Positions 9,314 to 17,995 of a DNA stretch of 28,560 nt are shown one piece after another (within the stretch, counting starts at the first letter, position 1; each line of letters starts with the position of its first letter). Both the position numbers and the translations under genes were made by a program. Under the pieces are notes generated by a model. It made no database searches, had not been told where the DNA came from, and saw only the letters and a list, made by a program, of their open reading frames with translations. This stretch comes from Chara braunii (taxonomy: Eukaryota > Streptophyta > Charophyceae > Charales > Characeae), in the NCBI GenBank assembly GCA_003427395.1, contig BFEA01000002.1:455512-484071 (forward strand), read 5' to 3'.

Positions 9314-9421
9314 TAAAATTTTATCTGTCCAGACCTCCGCTCGTCGGTATGTTTCGTCGTATTCAAGGCCGTCCGTACGGGTGGCCTTGAATCGAACCTC
9401 CGTGGGGAGCTTGTTCGTTCT

Positions 9422-9574
9422 ACGTAGGGGGCACTTCCATTCCTTGCTATTCGTTCAATATCGTACACAGGCCCCGTGCGCACGATTGACACACGTGGCA
9501 CATTCTACCCAATCGACAAACCCAGTTTCGAAGGGATGACAGTCGACCCCATAAACCCGTGCAATGCACGTGCA
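9422..9574 (-). other. PHD-like finger encoded between RNase H and integrase
   Basis: The minus-strand translation has the ordered metal ligands of a C4HC3 finger: CTC (C-x-C, 9574-9566), then 21 residues to DWVECATC (C-x2-C), AHGAC (H-x2-C), and finally EWKCP with the Trp two before Cys that is typical of PHD fingers. The eighth ligand is an Arg codon (9424-9422), and a TGA interrupts at 9457-9455, so this copy is damaged. It lies in the integrase frame, upstream of the H2C2 region, where gypsy elements normally have no such domain. PHD fingers commonly read histone tails, so a targeting role is possible. That role is inference. Confidence 0.6.
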
Positions 9575-9785
9575 AATAATAGAATTTATCGGAGAGGGTG
9601 GCAAAGAAAGCTGAGGAAGTAAGCGGTGCAGAATTAGTAGGAGAAGAAGGGGTTATGAAGGCAGGCGGAGTAGTCATGATGACAGAGGGGAAGAGACGGG
9701 ACTGAATTGTGGAGAGGTAAATTCGTCCCCGTGTCACTTACTGCTTCGACAAAATCTCCACTTGGCCGTACTGAGGTCCAATCTT

Positions 9786-10200
9786 TCACTCGGGTTCGTT
9801 CCACGGGATCACCTCCTCACTTTTCAGAACTTTCTCAGGCCTATGTAACCGTGCTAATCCGTCCGCGTTCCCGTGTCTCTCGTGCTTCCGATGGCGGATG
9901 TCAAAGTCCATGCTCTGCAGCACCGTTGCCCATCGCCCAATCATGCCCGAGTAATCCTTCGATTTCTTCAGAGCCAACAGGGGCTCATGATCAGTCACCA
10001 GGGTGAACTTTCGCCCATACAGGTAAGCACGAAAGTGACTGATTCCCCAGAGAGCGGCGTAGTTGCGCTTGCAGGCGGGTACTGATTTGGACGCATACTC
10101 CACCACTCTCTCGAGTCTGCTTGGTCCCACCTGGGCAAGGATCGCCGAAATCGCCTCTGGCTACCAGTCAGTGATGAGAACAAAAGGTTTTTCGGGATCC
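9786..10200 (-). pseudogene. RNase H domain of pol
   Basis: Degrades the RNA strand of the RNA-DNA hybrid during reverse transcription. It is in the same frame as RT. FVLITDW near 10175 gives the first catalytic Asp, VVEYASKSV the following strand, FRAYLYGRKFTLVTDHEPL the mid Asp, and HRKHERHGNADGLARL the C-terminal His/Asp region. The stretch between KRNYA and ALWGI is about eight residues shorter than usual, and the catalytic Glu normally there is missing. A TAG lies at 10163-10161. It is followed by a Pro/Ser/Thr-rich linker (about 9735-9600) leading to the PHD-like finger in another frame. Confidence 0.85.
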
Positions 10201-10209
10201 TGTCTTATA

Positions 10210-11063
10210 AGGATCGGAGCCGAAATGAGAGCAGCCTTAAGCTTGGAAAATGCTCGATTGCACTCAGGCGTTCAGATCAACGGCTGATCCTTGCGCAGGA
10301 GATTTGTGAGGGGTCCCGCTATTTTCGCGAAGCCCTTGATGAATCTTCAGTAATATGATGCTAGGCCCAAAAAGGCGCGAATCTGCATGATAGTGGTTGG
10401 CACTGGCGCGTCCTTGACAACTGCCACCTTCTGCGGCTCCGGTTGAAGTCCCTTCTCTGTCACCACGTGCCCTAGGAAAGAAATGGTGGTGAGGAAAAAC
10501 TGACACTTCTCAAGCTCCACCTTAAAACCTGCATCTTGTAACGCATGCATTGCCCATTCGATGTGTTGCACGTGTCCCTCATAAGAACTCGAATACACTA
10601 GGATGTCATCCATGTACACGATCACGCAGTAGTTGATGATGCTCTGTGCCAAACGAGTCTTTCGTACGAAATTATGAAAAGCCATGTTCATGGCCTGCTG
10701 AAACGTTGCAAGAGCATTGCATATACCCATCAGACATCCAATCCATTGCCACGTGCCTTCGAAAAGCACAAACGCTGTTTTCGGTCGATCTTCCTCTCGG
10801 ACAAGAAGATAATGGGACCCATGACGAACATCAAACTTGCTGAAAAATCGAACACTCCCAATCACATCCAATAACTCATCAATCCGGGGGAGGGGATACA
10901 CATCTTTAATCGTGATATCATTCAACTTTCGATAATCAATGCAAATGCGAATCCCCCCAGCCTTCTTAGGTACGATCACTACAGGGAAGGACCATGGTCC
11001 TATAGCGGGTTCGATCCATCCATTAGCTTCGAACTCCTTAATCTGCTGAAAAGCGGCCGCTCA
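10210..11063 (-). pseudogene. Reverse transcriptase domain of pol
   Basis: Copies element RNA to DNA. Core motifs in order: IVPKKAGGIRICIDYRKLND (about 10978-10920), FSKFDVRHG with the first catalytic Asp, MGICNALATFQQAMN (the usual FGLCNAPATFQ region, altered), VYMDDILVYS with both catalytic Asp residues (about 10615), FLGHVVTEKGLQP and IRAFLGLASYY at the palm-thumb end. It continues in frame past TGA at 10349-10347 and TGA at 10274-10272 into the connection and RNase H. A TGA at 11063-11061 separates it from its N-terminal part. The catalytic residues are intact; the stops make it non-functional. Confidence 0.93.
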
Positions 11064-11588
11064 TTGAGCTGGCGAGTATCGATAGGGAGCGCAGCTAATG
11101 GGCGGATGATGTCCCGTGAGAATGGCATGTTCAATTATATTAGTTAACCCGGTGTCATTGTCATGCACGCTCAGCACTTCTGCGTAACCATTCAATACAC
11201 AGATTAACGACTTCCGAAATTCCGCGGGAACGTAACTCGGGAGGGGGATCGTCGATTCCCCAGACATATTAAGGGGTATATCGATCCAGTCAACCGGCCG
11301 TTCCTGCCGCTCATGGACACTAGAGAAAACGAAACTACTGGTGCGAACAGAAAAGACAGTTGCTATCATCTGGGACTCAGCGGGGCTGATCATCTCTGTT
11401 TCTTTAGTTTCAGCATCAGTCTCTGAACCAACCGAAGTCAGTTTCACAGTTAGTCCTGTTAGATCCGTCATTTCTTGCATTAGATTCGGCACATCACTTA
11501 CCGGTGCTTCCGCTTCTTGTTTAATCAAGGTGATGGTGGCTCCTATCGTTAGTAATGATCGAGGTGGGAAAACAAAAATGTCCAACTA
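11061..11588 (-). pseudogene. Pol linker and RT N-terminal part
   Basis: An in-frame segment joins protease to RT. Its C-terminal half has the usual pre-RT features: VPAEFRKSLICVLNGYAEVLS, then TGLTNIIEHAIL and PYRYSPAQ, corresponding to the conserved stretch ahead of the RT fingers. The N-terminal half is unassigned. It is bounded by TAG at 11588-11586 and TGA at 11063-11061, both in frame. Confidence 0.75.
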
Positions 11589-11600
11589 CTGTTTCGTTTG

Positions 11601-12617
11601 CTAATAACGCGTTCGTAAGGAAAGAGCTCCCTCGTACAAGGTGCGAGGGGGTTCCACATCATCAGCCAGATCGGAAACTTGTAATATGGGTTCCCCGAGG
11701 AGAACAGAAGGACTGACCTGGGTTGTTAGAGGCGTGAATGTACTGTCTTCGGAATCCACGTGGAAGCTTCGAGCGATGTTGGGGCACACTCGAAATTTTT
11801 CGGGGGTTTCATGTTCGAAAAGTTTGACCAGATGCTTCCATTCCTCTTTACTGGGCATCTCTTCTTCGTATTCTCGTTCCCTGATTCCATCCCCGAGGTG
11901 TGAGGGGGAGCATTCCTCGGGATCAATGTATCGGATCATCCCTATTTGGAGCGAGTTAGGAACCCGCTTTATCGTTCGGGTAGAAACCCGCAATGGAACA
12001 ATCTGAGGCTTTACCCCAGTCTGTGTGAGCACCAATTGTTTCGAATCGAAATGCAGACGTGCGCCCACTGCCATTGCCCAAGGCAATCCCAACAATACAG
12101 AGTAGGAACGTACATCTATTACAAGTGCGTTAACAAGGATGTGTACTCGTCCCACTTTTACAACTATGTTCTCGATAACGCCTACGATGTTCATTACTTC
12201 CTCGTCGGCAGAGACATAGTTGTCTTTGCCTGATTGAGGAAGAATGGATCCAAGTCGTCCCGTCTTTTTCACAGTCTCCAATGATATGGCCACTGCAGAA
12301 GACCTTGTGTCGATTAGGGCATTAAACGGCTTACCCCAAACTTCATAGTTACATTCTGCGTTTTTCCATTGTACCGGTCGAGCTCGTACGAAGTGATTTT
12401 TTTCTGCTAAAGAGATCGTTGCTATACGTGCGGCTTCGGGTTCAGGTTCTTTTGTGTCTCGCTCGAGGGGTGCAACCTCCTCACCTTCTTCCTTCGTTTT
12501 CAACATCCGTTGTACACGCTGATAGGTGAAGCGCTTTTGATTTTTCGGACATATGTTGTAACAGTTTATGTTCGCTGTTTCAGATATGGTGAGCAGATGT
12601 CCCACTGGGATGGGCAC
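11601..12617 (-). pseudogene. Aspartic protease region of pol, active-site Gly changed
   Basis: An open segment of 338 codons in the pol frame. The active-site motif reads ALIDTRSSAVA (about 12315), where retropepsins need D-T/S-G; the Gly codon has become AGG (Arg). The flap/C-terminal hallmark VLLGLPWAMAVGARLHFD follows about 70 residues later, as in plant gypsy proteases. The segment after that is an unassigned spacer with acidic patches. It would process Gag-Pol. It ends at TAG 11603-11601; upstream it is joined in frame to the zinc knuckle region. Because of the Gly change, this copy's protease is probably inactive. Confidence 0.8.
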
Positions 12618-12701
12618 GCGAATGTCTAGTTGCTTGAGCGTTTTCAGTACATCAATATCCCCGGTCCGAAACTGTGGTCCAGGATTGGACTCAGGATCGA
12701 C

Positions 12702-13007
12702 CTATCCGAGATCATCTTGGGCCGATCGGATTGCTCCGATCATTCCGACAAGATGAAGATACTCGAGGGGATCGACCACGTCAGCAGCGTCAGAGGAAGA
12801 GGCCCCTGATGTCGACGCCATTGTCGTCGAAGACAAAGGCCGTTCTGGAGCGTACGCTACGGCCTTTCCTCCTTGGTCCGTGTTCATCAGAGCGGCCACT
12901 CGTCCTTGATTAAGGGCGACTGGGGCCGCAGCAAGGGGAGGTTGATTACGTTTTGGCTGCGGACAGTCTCGGGCGAAATGCCCGGGCTGTTTGTAGTTGA
13001 AACACTA
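12702..13007 (-). pseudogene. Nucleocapsid zinc knuckle and gag-pol linker
   Basis: Directly after an in-frame TAG (13007-13005) the frame reads CFNYKQPGHFARDC, a CCHC knuckle (C-x2-C-x4-H-x4-C) in which the second Cys is Tyr (TAC, one transition from TGC). It continues through a Ser/Ala-rich linker to TAG at 12704-12702. It is in the protease-RT frame, while the gag body is in another, so a frameshift lies near 13025. The knuckle would bind element RNA. Confidence 0.75.
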
Positions 13008-14058
13008 TTCTTGCCGGATTAGTTAGAAGGGGAAACTGAGGGGCGAATCCGGGAGCAGGTGGAGCAGGTAAGAGCGGAAACGATGCAGGGGTGGGTCGGG
13101 CCGGAGCCGGGTTAGGCTTAATGAGCCGACTCATTATCTGCTCCATCCGTTCCATATGAGCCGCCTGCATTTGGATCAGGTTACTCATCCATTCGGACTG
13201 CTTAGTAGTGGCTGTGTGAATCATCTGGGCAAGATGCAAATTGGTTATGGATGGCGAGGGGGGTTCGGATGGGGTTCCGCTTCTAACGGCTGCGATTGGT
13301 TGATTTATCGGGGGAGAGGGGGAAGAAACAGTCGGGACATCAGAGACGATTCCGCTGGGAAGGTCATGATCGGGGCGGGGATAAAACCGTTCGACCGCCT
13401 GTAGCCAAGATCGCCTCTTGGCCGTTACATCCCGTATGGTATTTGTAATATCCTCGTCTCGCTGGCTGATATATTTTTTTGTACCAGCCAAGTCTAGCTC
13501 CAATGCCTTAGTGATGATAGCCGACAACTGGGTTGTTTTTGGTGGAACCTTTTTCTGCAGTTTCCCTTTCAAGGTCGGACTTTGAAGGTGATCAATAAAC
13601 AAGTCTCGAGCGGAATTCTCGTCTCGCCCGGATTTATCCAAGGTGGTTTGAAATCGATCAACGAAATCGGGTAACAGTTCCCCTGGTCCTTGGGGTCGAT
13701 TTTTGAGCACGTACCAGGCGGCATCTTCACTAACCGTATCGAATCGAGCCAAGAATGCACGCTTAAAAGTCTCCCAATCTACCCATGTATGCTTTCTGAA
13801 CCAGTCGTGCGAGGTATTGCGGAGTAGCAATGTCAGAACACGGGGAAAATCAGTTGCGTTGTAGTTTTGAGCTTCGACAGCTTCCAACCAAGCCTCGGGA
13901 TGGGTATGGTTGGGGAAGAAGGGGAAGGGGGCAGGGATGCTAACGATCACCCTAGTACCATCCACCACTGGTATTGCTGGCACAGCCGCACTAGACTGAG
14001 ACCTGGTCACGGGGCGATTTTGACGAGCTAGTTGAGGGTCTCTCCTACCTCTCGCCAT
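12946..14058 (-). CDS. gag: Gag (capsid) polyprotein, C-terminus frameshifted
   Basis: Forms the virus-like particle that packages element RNA. The ATG is 21 bp past the primer-site region, the first in the leader, and gives 370 codons. Residues about 52-190 match the retrotransposon Gag fold: HPEAWLEAVEAQNY, WVDWETFKRAFLARFD and LLPDFVDRFQTTLDKSG. Residues about 215-350 are Pro/Ser-rich with a Met/Gln-rich helix (MQAAHMERMEQIMSRL). At about residue 345 the frame departs from the zinc-knuckle frame, so the last about 25 residues are aberrant. The body is otherwise open, unlike pol. Confidence 0.85.
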   Translation of the reverse strand: MARGRRDPQLARQNRPVTRSQSSAAVPAIPVVDGTRVIVSIPAPFPFFPNHTHPEAWLEAVEAQNYNATDFPRVLTLLLRNTSHDWFRKHTWVDWETFKRAFLARFDTVSEDAAWYVLKNRPQGPGELLPDFVDRFQTTLDKSGRDENSARDLFIDHLQSPTLKGKLQKKVPPKTTQLSAIITKALELDLAGTKKYISQRDEDITNTIRDVTAKRRSWLQAVERFYPRPDHDLPSGIVSDVPTVSSPSPPINQPIAAVRSGTPSEPPSPSITNLHLAQMIHTATTKQSEWMSNLIQMQAAHMERMEQIMSRLIKPNPAPARPTPASFPLLPAPPAPGFAPQFPLLTNPARIVFQLQTARAFRPRLSAAKT

Positions 14059-14079
14059 TTCGACTTGCTATCATCAGAA

Positions 14080-14104
14080 CCGACACGTGTCGGCTCCGAT
14101 ACCA
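14080..14104 (-). promoter_or_regulatory. Primer-binding site overlapped by a 14-bp palindrome
   Basis: On the minus strand, TGGTATCGGAGCC (14104-14092) differs at one base from the classic plant initiator-Met tRNA primer site. It is joined by a perfect palindrome, CCGACACGTGTCGG (14080-14093), sharing its first bases with the primer site. The primer site directly abuts the LTR, proving the element's direction and which LTR is 5'. Confidence 0.85.
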
Positions 14105-15387
14105 ACCTCACGCCCTGTGCTGTCTTCCGTTCGGAGTGTTAGTCATGCGGAGAGAGGCCCAAAAAAACAGCAAGATGGGGTGTGCCAAGGATTTTTGAAA
14201 ATTGAGTGTGGGGACACAGACGGAACTGAAATCCCCCGTGTTGGTCCAATGGAGCAAGTTGGTTAAATTCACGCGTCGCGGAATGCGCGCGCGGATGTGG
14301 CGCGAAAACAGAAAGACCCAAATTCAATCCAAAAAATATTGTCGGGCTTCCCACCGGGCTACCGCCCGTCGTTTGGAGCAAAAAGGTTTTGGCACGCTTC
14401 GCGTGTCTCGTTTCCATATCAAATCTCGTCGTCGCTCGCTGGTTAGTTCCGAGTCCGACGTGGATGGTCTCAGCCGCGTGGCTCTTTCTTTATGCTCGTC
14501 TTCACTTCGCACACGGTAGTGGAAACCCCTGGACTCGTAGCGCTCAAAACGCTGACATTCGGTGCACATAGTGCGCGGCCAGTAGGGTTCTACTATCGTC
14601 CACGGAATGACGATCAACTCGTTAAATGGCAATAATACCGAGTAAGGTGGGAAGCACGTATCGATAATAACAAAGCCCGCATCTACGAATCCAGAACAAC
14701 GATTTTCGGGAGGGAAGCAATACTGTTTGTCGATTCGCGCAACGGCTTTTCGTACGTCCCACTTGCATACACGTGTCATTTTCTCACTATAAGGAAAAGG
14801 CCGCGTTGGGATGGGAGATACGGGAGGCTGGCGCCCAATCGAAAGATGCTTGTCAGTCCACATATCCATCAATCACAAACATCCCGAGACGTCATCAAAA
14901 ACAGAAATCATTCGCGCAACCCTCAATCAATCGTTCTTGGCATGAGAGAGAGAGAGAGGAAGCAACACAGATCAGCTTGATCACGCATATGGCTACGTGT
15001 TCGATCAGCCCAACACAACGTTGGTTCTTGTGCGCCTTGTTTCTCAGGGCCGCCTCGTGGCTCGGCTGCTGATGTCGTGCATCATAAGGCAGATGGCATG
15101 CGCAGCGTAAACAGAGCTACGGATCTAAACACTCTTGCATTCTCGAGTCACTCATTCCCTACATGCATTTACTGTGGAAGGTGCAAAAATGAGACGTGCA
15201 CAGGAAAAGATGGATCGCATCACTTAATACACATGCATCCACCATTCACAAGATAAGAAAACAGGGTCCTTGTGTAGGAGGATTACCCAGGAAACTAATG
15301 GAAGAGTTTCGGAAGAAGTTCCTTCACACAGAATGCCGACTCATTTTCATTCAAGAGCGGGACAATCATTCAGACACATCATCATTC

Positions 15388-15443
<56 letters not shown>

Positions 15444-16758
15444 NGACAAGGTCCGAAAAGAGAAAAGCTCGGCGTAGCCGCCTTACATTCACGCCAAGGG
15501 TAACAATCCGCCACTAAGGCGCATTCGCCGTTAATTCCACTATGGCCCCGGGCCATTTACTCACTCAACTCCAATTATCAACCCTCATATCCGCACCGAC
15601 GATCCCGGCTGTAGCATGCTAACTCCTACCACTGTGATCGTCACCCCGCTGTCGTAAACTCGACACGATTCGCCCGGATCCCACAGTCCTTCGTGGCGAG
15701 CAAGCGCGCAACCGGCCAGCCTATTGTCAGCCCGACAAGACTTTCCGACTCGCATCAATCCACTCTGCCTAGCCACTGCTTCCTGGAAGTTGGCTTAGGA
15801 ATTGAGAACGTAAGAGAGATTTGCGGGCGTGCTTGCGGGTTTTATACTTGCGAGAAATGAGATAGAAGGGGGAGAGAACGACGGGAAGGCGGGGGTGTCG
15901 GAGGAGAAGGAGGAGAAGACTTTGAAAAAAGTGCTCCGAGGACGCCATGTTGATCCCTCAGAACTCAAGGTTCAACCAATCAGATCCGTCGCGTGATAGA
16001 TAGGTCCTATCGATCCACGGACCTGATTGGCGAGCGGGAGTTATAGGGGGATCGATTGGGCGTCGTACGCCAGGCTCAGAGGGTGAGAAGAGAAAAGGCG
16101 CGAGAGGTGGCGCAAGACGGGTCCAAGATTCAGATGGTCGAGAAAGGGAAATGGGCGCGCGAAAGCAAGGCGGGAGAGAGAGAGGGAGAAGGAAAAATAG
16201 TTACGGGGAGAGAGAAAAAGGAGGGAGAAGGGAAGGGAGGCGCGGGAGGGAGNGATGCGGGCGACAGAGAGGAAGAAGCTTTTGCATGCACGGCGCCGTC
16301 AAAAAAAAAAAAAAAAAAAGGGCACCGAAAGAGTTACAGCTTGCTTTTATTCCAATTCAAAAATTGAAATTACCATATCCGCGCGCGAAAAAACGACGCA
16401 GGAAAAAAAAATCCTACGCCTATTCGTATTTACGCAAAATTCCGAGGGTTTTTTCCGACGCGCCCAAAAACATTTACACACCCAAAAAGGACACGTCGAA
16501 GTTTCGTTTATCCCGGAGTTCCCAACTACCGAGCCCAATTCCCAGTGCGCTTGCTAAGGCACGCGCAATTTCCCATGTATTTCCTGACTTTGCAAAAGAA
16601 AAAACAGAACTCAGCAGTCGAAAAAGCTCTAAAAAAAAAAAGGAAAATGCAGCATCCGAAAGCAAGAAATCAAAACGGGGTTTTTCCTGGGGTTGGTAGG
16701 ATACAAGCAAAAGGAAGGGTACGAAAGATAGCACGGGTTCGTGAAGTGGTTCGTCACA
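14105..16758 (-). repeat. 5' LTR (right copy)
   Basis: 2,654 bp aligning with 2887-5584. The outer end is intact (GTCACA at 16753-16758). The inner end lacks the terminal CGCGTCACA-type bases seen in the other LTR and runs straight into the primer site, consistent with a small deletion between repeated TTG/TG. Other differences are a shorter GA tract (15394-15438), a 13-bp insertion near 14350, loss of 37 bp near 15147, and a different sequence near 16502-16520. One N lies in the GA tract (15444) and one at 16253. TATA box on the minus strand at 15846-15840. Confidence 0.9.
15840..15846 (-). promoter_or_regulatory. LTR TATA box (5' LTR copy)
   Basis: The minus strand reads TATAAAA, in the same position as in the other LTR, with CCAAT at 16030-16026 upstream. 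This is the copy that would drive the element's genomic RNA. No transcription start is proven. Confidence 0.5.
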
Positions 16759-17073
16759 GCTCGACCAGGCAAAAACCCTTGCAGCCAGGGGTCAAGGGGG
16801 GGGAGTAGGGGAGGTTCCCTCCCCCCCCCCAAATCTCTTCGTACACATCGACCTTCACAAACCAACTGTACGACACGTTTTCGAACCTGGGTCAAGTGTG
16901 GCGGCCGATAGTCTGTGATAGGGGCCACCAAAGGCCCCTTCTCACGGATCTTTTTTTTTTTTTTTTTTTTTTTTTTCCGGCTAGGAAAACAATCAATGAT
17001 CGATTAACAAACCTGTGAAAACCTATGAGAAACAAGTTTTAAAAACAACTTCTGATCTAAAAAAAAACTGCCT
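16759..17073. repeat. Right copy of the long direct repeat flanking the gypsy element
   Basis: 315 bp from GCTCGACC to TGCCT, starting immediately after the LTR's outer end and continuing at 17074 into ATGATCTACC, which has no counterpart at the left. About 15 scattered differences from 2555-2875, nearly all C/T or G/A, plus length changes in the T and C tracts. That divergence resembles the LTR-LTR divergence. Confidence 0.8.
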
Positions 17074-17180
17074 ATGATCTACCCAACCACAATCCAAACC
17101 TGACAAAAGATCCTAACAAAACCTCCTACTGTTTACACCTCCCCCTCAACAAATGACAAAATGTTAAATCCAAGCGTTTA

Positions 17181-17995
17181 GTCCTCGTACCAGAACTCAG
17201 TTGATCTCCTACTCCCCTATGCTAAGGTTACAGGGCAACACAAACTTCCCCAGTACCGACCAGCCTGGTTCAGACGGCAAAGGGTGCCTTCCTCCTTTGA
17301 CACTCTCGATTAGCCACGCGCCCGTAAGTTACAAGGAAAAACCCCCGGCATCAGCTACGTCAGACAAACTGGTTATGCCTTCCTCCCTTGACATAACTCC
17401 ACAGACCTCTTGCTTCCCTAGGTTACAAAGTAAAAGCTCCAACACCAGTCTGCGTCGTCCCAACTTCGTCCTTCTAACCTACTGACTTAGACAGGTGTCC
17501 CTTCCCATGTTGAACCCCCCTTGCTTCCTCCCATCTTCGAGCTCTCACCTCCTCCTTCCCCCCCGACATTCTATCCAGAATCTCCCTGATCATAGGCAGA
17601 TCAGTGCATAGACACGCTGTGAGATAGCAGGACCATTACCCGACAAGATAGGAACACGAAATCCCCCACGATCCACGCACCACAGAAGAAAAACTATTGT
17701 CCAGGTATTCAGTCCTCGTACCTGAACTCGCTAGATCTCATACCCCCTTTGCTAGGATGACAGAACAACACTAACTGCCCCAGTACCGACCGAACTAGTT
17801 CGGATGGACAGGAAGTGTCTTCCGCCCTCGACAACTTCCTTAGTTGCACAACCCCCAAAGTTACAGGGTCACTAGCCCGGCCTCAGTTATGTTGAACAAG
17901 TCTTAGATGGTTATGCCTTTCACCCTCAACATAGCTCCAATAGTCTCAAGCTCCCCTGGTTACAGAGCAACTGCTCCAGCACCGACCATTGTCAC
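17181..17995 (+). repeat. Degenerate tandem repeats in the LINE leader
   Basis: GTCCTCGTACC...GAACTC at 17181 recurs at 17712, a spacing of 531 bp, and about 290 bp after each match imperfectly. Within each block a GGTTACAG-type motif recurs about every 85-110 bp (17226, 17337, 17421; 17755, 17859, 17958), usually followed by CCAGYACCGACC-like or similar sequence. No long open frame is present. It resembles promoter monomers of some LINE 5' untranslated regions. Confidence 0.6.

Larger units (their letters stand above)
2876..16758 (-). mobile_element. Ty3/gypsy LTR retrotransposon, full length but defective
   Basis: A 13.9-kb element on the minus strand has two 2.65-2.7-kb LTRs with TGTGAC...GTCACA termini and a primer-binding site next to the right LTR. 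Coding order is gag, protease, RT, RNase H, integrase; RT and RNase H before integrase is diagnostic of Ty3/gypsy. The LTRs differ at roughly 5% of sites by eye, so the insertion is not young. Extra cargo comprises a PHD-like finger before integrase and two open frames after it. Pol carries many stops plus frameshifts, so it cannot move on its own. No chromodomain is visible at the integrase end. Clade placement needs an RT tree. Confidence 0.93.
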
